From Opitutia bacterium UBA7397 (GTDB taxonomy: Bacteria > Verrucomicrobiota > Verrucomicrobiia > Opitutales > UBA953), in assembly GCA_002470605.1 (NCBI GenBank), contig DKND01000049.1, forward strand, positions 1,482-9,988: a DNA stretch of 8,507 nt. The letters are read 5' to 3'. A program made the position numbers and the translations under genes. How positions within the stretch are numbered: position 1 is the first letter of the stretch; each line of letters begins with the position of its first letter. The notes beneath the pieces are model-generated. The model ran no database searches. It worked only from the letters and a program-made list of their open reading frames with translations, and had not been told where the DNA came from. Below are positions 5,374 through 8,507 of this stretch, in pieces.

Positions 5374-5531
5374 TTCGGTCGGGCTAATCCCGTCCTTTTA
5401 TCGAAGTTCCAATTTGTTACTCACATTCGGGTTTTATCCCCTTAATCGATTGTCAAAATAGAGGAAAAGCCCCAGAGTTTTAATACCCCCAAAACAGAAA
5501 GGCACGAAAATGTCTTTCCGGTTAACTCCTG

Positions 5532-8507
5532 ATGAAATTTCCCAAGACTCGCCCCTTATTTTCACGCGCCGCACTGATGGCCGCGTCGGTCCTTTTGTCT
5601 TTGGCCGTGCCGAAGATTTCCAAGGCCGCAAATTATTACTGGGATGCCGACGGCCTCGCGGCAGGCAATAATTCGGGTACCGGTGCCGGTCTGGGCGGAT
5701 CATCCGTTTGGGATGATAGCACAGCAAAATGGTGGGATGGTGTTTCGGCGGCTAACGTGGCTTGGCCAAATCAATCGTTCTCTGCCGATTCGGTAATTTT
5801 TACCGGAACAGCGGGGACGGTGACGGTGGGTGGTTCCCTCGGTATCTTTGTCCGCGGTCTGACATTCAACACCTCGGGCTTCGTGCTCGCTGGCGATAAT
5901 AGTCACGCGCTGATTTTAAGCAGCAGTTCCCCGAGCATAACTTTGGGTACAGGAGTTTCCCAGGCGACCATCGCAGCGTTCTTGGGCGGGTCGAACGGCT
6001 TCACTTTCAATGGTGGCGTCAACGCGGGCACCCTGCTTTTAGGGGCGACCGCCAGCGGAAGTAATTATAACGGTATCGTCGATATCAGCAGCGGGGTCTT
6101 ACGCACGATGAGCTTGACCGCCTTAGGCTGGGCGGGTGGGGCGGTCGATGGAACGATCGTTAATGCGGGTGGCGCCTTGCGCCTTGGCATCGGCGGCACG
6201 AGTTCGGAATATGTCACGATAGCCGGCACCGGCGTCGGCGGCACGGGGGCTTTGATCCTGGATCCTAATTTGGCCGCGACTTTAAGCGTGCCACTCACCG
6301 TGGATGCTTCGGGTGCGACGATTAATATCGGAACCGGTGCGACCTTGACCTTGACCGGCGGCATCGTGGCGACGGGCAACCTGACCAAGACCGGCAACGG
6401 TACTTTGCTCATGACCACGACAGCGTCGTCGGGAACGGGGACGTTGACGGTCAACGGTGGTATATTTTCGATCACGAGCGCCACGACGGTAACCAAATGG
6501 CACTCCGGCAATATTACGGTCAATAACGGCGGTACCTTCCGCTTGACGGCGGGGGGCACGGATTCGATTCCGGTAAGCGGAACGAATTCAGCCACGGTTT
6601 CTCCAACCCTCACCATCAATGCCGGCGGCGGTCTTGATTGGCAGCAGACCGGTGCGGAAACCCTGACGAGCATTTTGCTCAGCGGTACCGGTCTCAATAA
6701 TACCGGCGCCCTGTTGACGAGCGCAGCTACCGCGGGGGGTGCGATCACGGCCAGCAGCGGCATCAATCTGGCTGCTGCCACGACGATCGGAGCTTACACG
6801 GGGGGTTCGTTGAAGTTTGTCACGGGAATCACGACGGGTGGATTCACGCTCACGAAGGCCGGTGCGGGTTCGTTGATTTATACGCCAAATTTAGGTACAC
6901 CCTGGGGTGTCGACGCTTTGGTGTTGAATGCCGGTTCGTTGGTGCTGCTTCCCGGTGCGGCTTCGGCTGCGACTTATACAGGCGCGAATGCCGCAGTTGG
7001 CACGACCTTTACCTATGCGGGCGGTAATACTTTGACGTTAACGAAGAACACCACTTCGACGTTGCTTTACACCATCGGTAATGCCGGTGCTTCGGCTAAC
7101 AGCGTCTTGGTCCGTGGCGCGAGTTCCCGCGGAACTTTGGTTTTGGCTCCGACCGCTTTGGCGAATTTGGGTGTCGCTGCCACCTTCGAAAATTTTGTCG
7201 TCCGAGGTAATTCGACGGCCGCCAATAAGAACGGCGTTGCGACCGCTGCGGGAATCTATGACGCCTCGGTCGTGGCCACCGGTACCGGCGCCTTTAACGC
7301 GACCTTCCCCGGCCAAGTCGGGACGTTCGTGCAATACCAAGCAGGCAGCAATGGTTTCGGCGTCGCGACTTACACGACGGCAGTGAATAACGCTACCATT
7401 GCCGCTACTACGATTTCGGATGTTGCGGCCAGTCTTAGTCTGGCGACGGCTAGTAATCCGTATGCTTTGCGCGTCGGTGGATTGACGGCCACGGCAATTT
7501 CTCCGACTGGTAACACGACTTTAAGCTCTGCCACCGTCGCCGCCCTAAGTTCGACGGCAGGACTGCAGGTCGGTTCTTTGGTGACAGGTAGCGCGTTTCC
7601 TTCGACTACCTCCTACTACGTCACTGCCATCGATTCGGTGGCCGGTACGGTTACTTTATCCACGGGTACGGGCGTTCTGGGCCTTTCGGGGACAACTCTT
7701 AATTTCACGCCGCCGACGGTTGTGACGAATTCTGGGACCACGACGATTAACGGAGTGGCTTCGGGGGCCAACAATAGCGGCCTGGGGGGTCTCATTTTAA
7801 ACACCACCACCGGCTACGCTATCGTCACGGGCGGAACTCTCGCGTTCGGTGCTTCCGAAGGAGCTATCTTCACGCCGAATACTTTTGGACTCGGACAGAT
7901 CACCAGTGCCATCACCGGTACTGCCGGCGTGACTAAATTCGGGGTCGGCACCTTAGTCTTAGACGGAATTAATACTTTTACGGGCGGCTTACAGCTGAAT
8001 CAAGGCACCCTGAACATCAACAGCACGACGGCTTTGGGCGCGGCGGCCAGTGTCTTCACGATTAAGCCCGGCACGACGTTCAATAACACGACCACCGCCG
8101 CGTTGACGTTGACGAATAATAATCCCATCGGCTGGGAAGGAGATTTCACTTTCACCGGGACGCAGAGCTTGAATCTTGGTACCGGCGCGGTGACTTTGAC
8201 CGGCAATGGTGTCGCGACCGTCACGGCGAATACTTTGACGTTTGGTGGGGCGATTTCTGGTTCCGGTTCGATCACTAAGCTTGGTGCCGGTACGTTGGTT
8301 TTAGGGGGTTCGAATTCGGGCCTGACCGGGGGCGTAACCCTTTCGGCCGGTGTCCTGCAGATCAATCACGCGAATGCCCTCGGGGCGACGGCGGGTGCCT
8401 TCACCGTGACGGCTGCCTCAACAATCGGAAATAGCTCCGGTGCGGCCATCACCAACGCCGGTAACAACCCGATTAATATCCAGAGTACCGGGACTTTAAC
8501 GCTGACC
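5532..8507 (+). CDS. Secreted autotransporter-associated beta-strand (PATR) repeat protein, 3' end outside window
   Basis: The first 992 codons, without a stop, of a large Gly/Thr/Ser/Ala/Asn-rich surface or secreted protein. Residues 1-32 form a signal peptide (basic start, hydrophobic core around 13-26, cleavage near SKA-AN). An aromatic YYWD...WWDG stretch follows (35-64), common at the mature start of such Verrucomicrobial proteins. The remainder looks like a right-handed beta-helix. PATR motifs of the LTKxGxGTLxL type occur at about 282-309 and 439-472 (degenerate) and 797-829 and 911-944 (clear). The last two begin 114-residue tandem units. An insert at about 663-715 has a different pattern (LQVGSLVTG ... 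YVTAIDSVAGTVTLS). There are very few Cys or charged residues, as expected for an exported fibre. ATG 5532 is chosen for the signal peptide; no Shine-Dalgarno sequence is seen. No beta-barrel, PEP-CTERM or other anchor can be judged because the C-terminus is missing. Role probably adhesion or cell-surface matrix; this is inference. Confidence 0.85.
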   Translation, partial: MKFPKTRPLFSRAALMAASVLLSLAVPKISKAANYYWDADGLAAGNNSGTGAGLGGSSVWDDSTAKWWDGVSAANVAWPNQSFSADSVIFTGTAGTVTVGGSLGIFVRGLTFNTSGFVLAGDNSHALILSSSSPSITLGTGVSQATIAAFLGGSNGFTFNGGVNAGTLLLGATASGSNYNGIVDISSGVLRTMSLTALGWAGGAVDGTIVNAGGALRLGIGGTSSEYVTIAGTGVGGTGALILDPNLAATLSVPLTVDASGATINIGTGATLTLTGGIVATGNLTKTGNGTLLMTTTASSGTGTLTVNGGIFSITSATTVTKWHSGNITVNNGGTFRLTAGGTDSIPVSGTNSATVSPTLTINAGGGLDWQQTGAETLTSILLSGTGLNNTGALLTSAATAGGAITASSGINLAAATTIGAYTGGSLKFVTGITTGGFTLTKAGAGSLIYTPNLGTPWGVDALVLNAGSLVLLPGAASAATYTGANAAVGTTFTYAGGNTLTLTKNTTSTLLYTIGNAGASANSVLVRGASSRGTLVLAPTALANLGVAATFENFVVRGNSTAANKNGVATAAGIYDASVVATGTGAFNATFPGQVGTFVQYQAGSNGFGVATYTTAVNNATIAATTISDVAASLSLATASNPYALRVGGLTATAISPTGNTTLSSATVAALSSTAGLQVGSLVTGSAFPSTTSYYVTAIDSVAGTVTLSTGTGVLGLSGTTLNFTPPTVVTNSGTTTINGVASGANNSGLGGLILNTTTGYAIVTGGTLAFGASEGAIFTPNTFGLGQITSAITGTAGVTKFGVGTLVLDGINTFTGGLQLNQGTLNINSTTALGAAASVFTIKPGTTFNNTTTAALTLTNNNPIGWEGDFTFTGTQSLNLGTGAVTLTGNGVATVTANTLTFGGAISGSGSITKLGAGTLVLGGSNSGLTGGVTLSAGVLQINHANALGATAGAFTVTAASTIGNSSGAAITNAGNNPINIQSTGTLTLT
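7920..8261 (+). repeat. PATR tandem unit 1 (114 residues)
   Basis: Residues 797-910 of the PATR protein. It opens with TKFGVGTLVLDG and continues through GTLNINSTTALGAA and NNNPIGWEG to NTLTFGGAISGSG. The following unit repeats this order of motifs. Conservation is at protein level; the DNA has diverged. Confidence 0.65.
8262..8507 (+). repeat. PATR tandem unit 2 (cut by window end)
   Basis: Starts at residue 911 with TKLGAGTLVLGG, then LQINHANALGAT and GNNPINIQ, in the same order and spacing as unit 1: the motif lysines are at 802 and 916, 114 residues apart. It is truncated by the window edge, and further units are likely beyond it. Confidence 0.6.

Larger units (their letters stand above)
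5179..5531. other. Non-coding region between permease and PATR gene
   Basis: About 350 bp with no supported gene. The left part (to about 5255) contains small palindromes after the permease stop. The middle (about 5285-5460) is distinctly more AT-rich than the flanking genes and contains overlapping inverted repeats and a weak promoter candidate. The right end leads into the PATR start with no Shine-Dalgarno sequence. A short ORF from ATG 5510 overlaps the PATR gene in another frame and is not believed. Confidence 0.5.

Noticed and set aside
5510..5671. 53-codon ORF from ATG 5510 with a weak AAAGG before it
   Set aside because: It runs out of frame through the PATR signal-peptide region and has no recognisable domain. 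The signal peptide and 992 open codons in the other frame make it very likely a shadow, although the Shine-Dalgarno-like sequence is noted.
6065..6781. 238-codon minus-strand ORF opposite the PATR gene
   Set aside because: Its Val/Pro/Ala-rich composition is the mirror image of Thr/Gly/Asn-rich codons on the plus strand; the same applies to 8000-8365.
1..8507. tRNA, rRNA or riboswitch
   Set aside because: I saw no cloverleaf, rRNA-like segment or recognisable riboswitch core on either strand by eye; a covariance-model search (Infernal/Rfam) would be decisive.

Overview
The window looks like chromosomal DNA from a Verrucomicrobia-type bacterium, most plausibly of the Opitutae. This is inferred from the combination of a large secreted autotransporter-associated beta-strand (PATR) repeat protein, a REP-associated tyrosine transposase (RAYT) with its palindromes, and sugar-acid catabolic genes, plus a moderately GC-rich coding style. 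No taxonomic marker gene is present, so the assignment is tentative.

Layout, left to right. Positions 1-224 are a leader region with a nested hairpin and a possible 25-codon upstream ORF that overlaps the next start codon. Positions 225-1193 encode an exported SMP-30/gluconolactonase-family protein, followed directly by a strong hairpin. Positions 1235-1954 are a compact RAYT/REP cassette: a minus-strand Y1 (HUH) transposase at 1338-1805, with three REP-like palindromes on each side. Most of these carry the GTAG tetranucleotide typical of RAYT substrates. Positions 1995-5178 hold a tightly packed plus-strand operon: a zinc-dependent medium-chain dehydrogenase, a short-chain dehydrogenase and a GntP-family permease, with gaps of 9 and 4 nt. 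Positions 5179-5531 are a non-coding, partly AT-rich region with several small palindromes and a weak promoter candidate. From 5532 to the window end is the first 992 codons of a secreted PATR protein that continues beyond the window.

The metabolic genes fit one theme. The lactonase would hydrolyse a sugar lactone to an aldonate outside the cytoplasm, GntP would import the aldonate, and the two dehydrogenases would interconvert it with a keto-aldonate. The gene set resembles the E. coli idn (L-idonate/5-ketogluconate) pathway. The actual substrate is not readable from sequence, and neither a kinase nor a regulator is in the window.

Items most worth checking are the RAYT/REP cassette with a covarying palindrome, an Arg in place of the catalytic Lys of the SDR YxxxK motif, and the pyrimidine-rich, Shine-Dalgarno-less stretches before all five main plus-strand genes. 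I saw no clear evidence for a wholly new multi-gene system.
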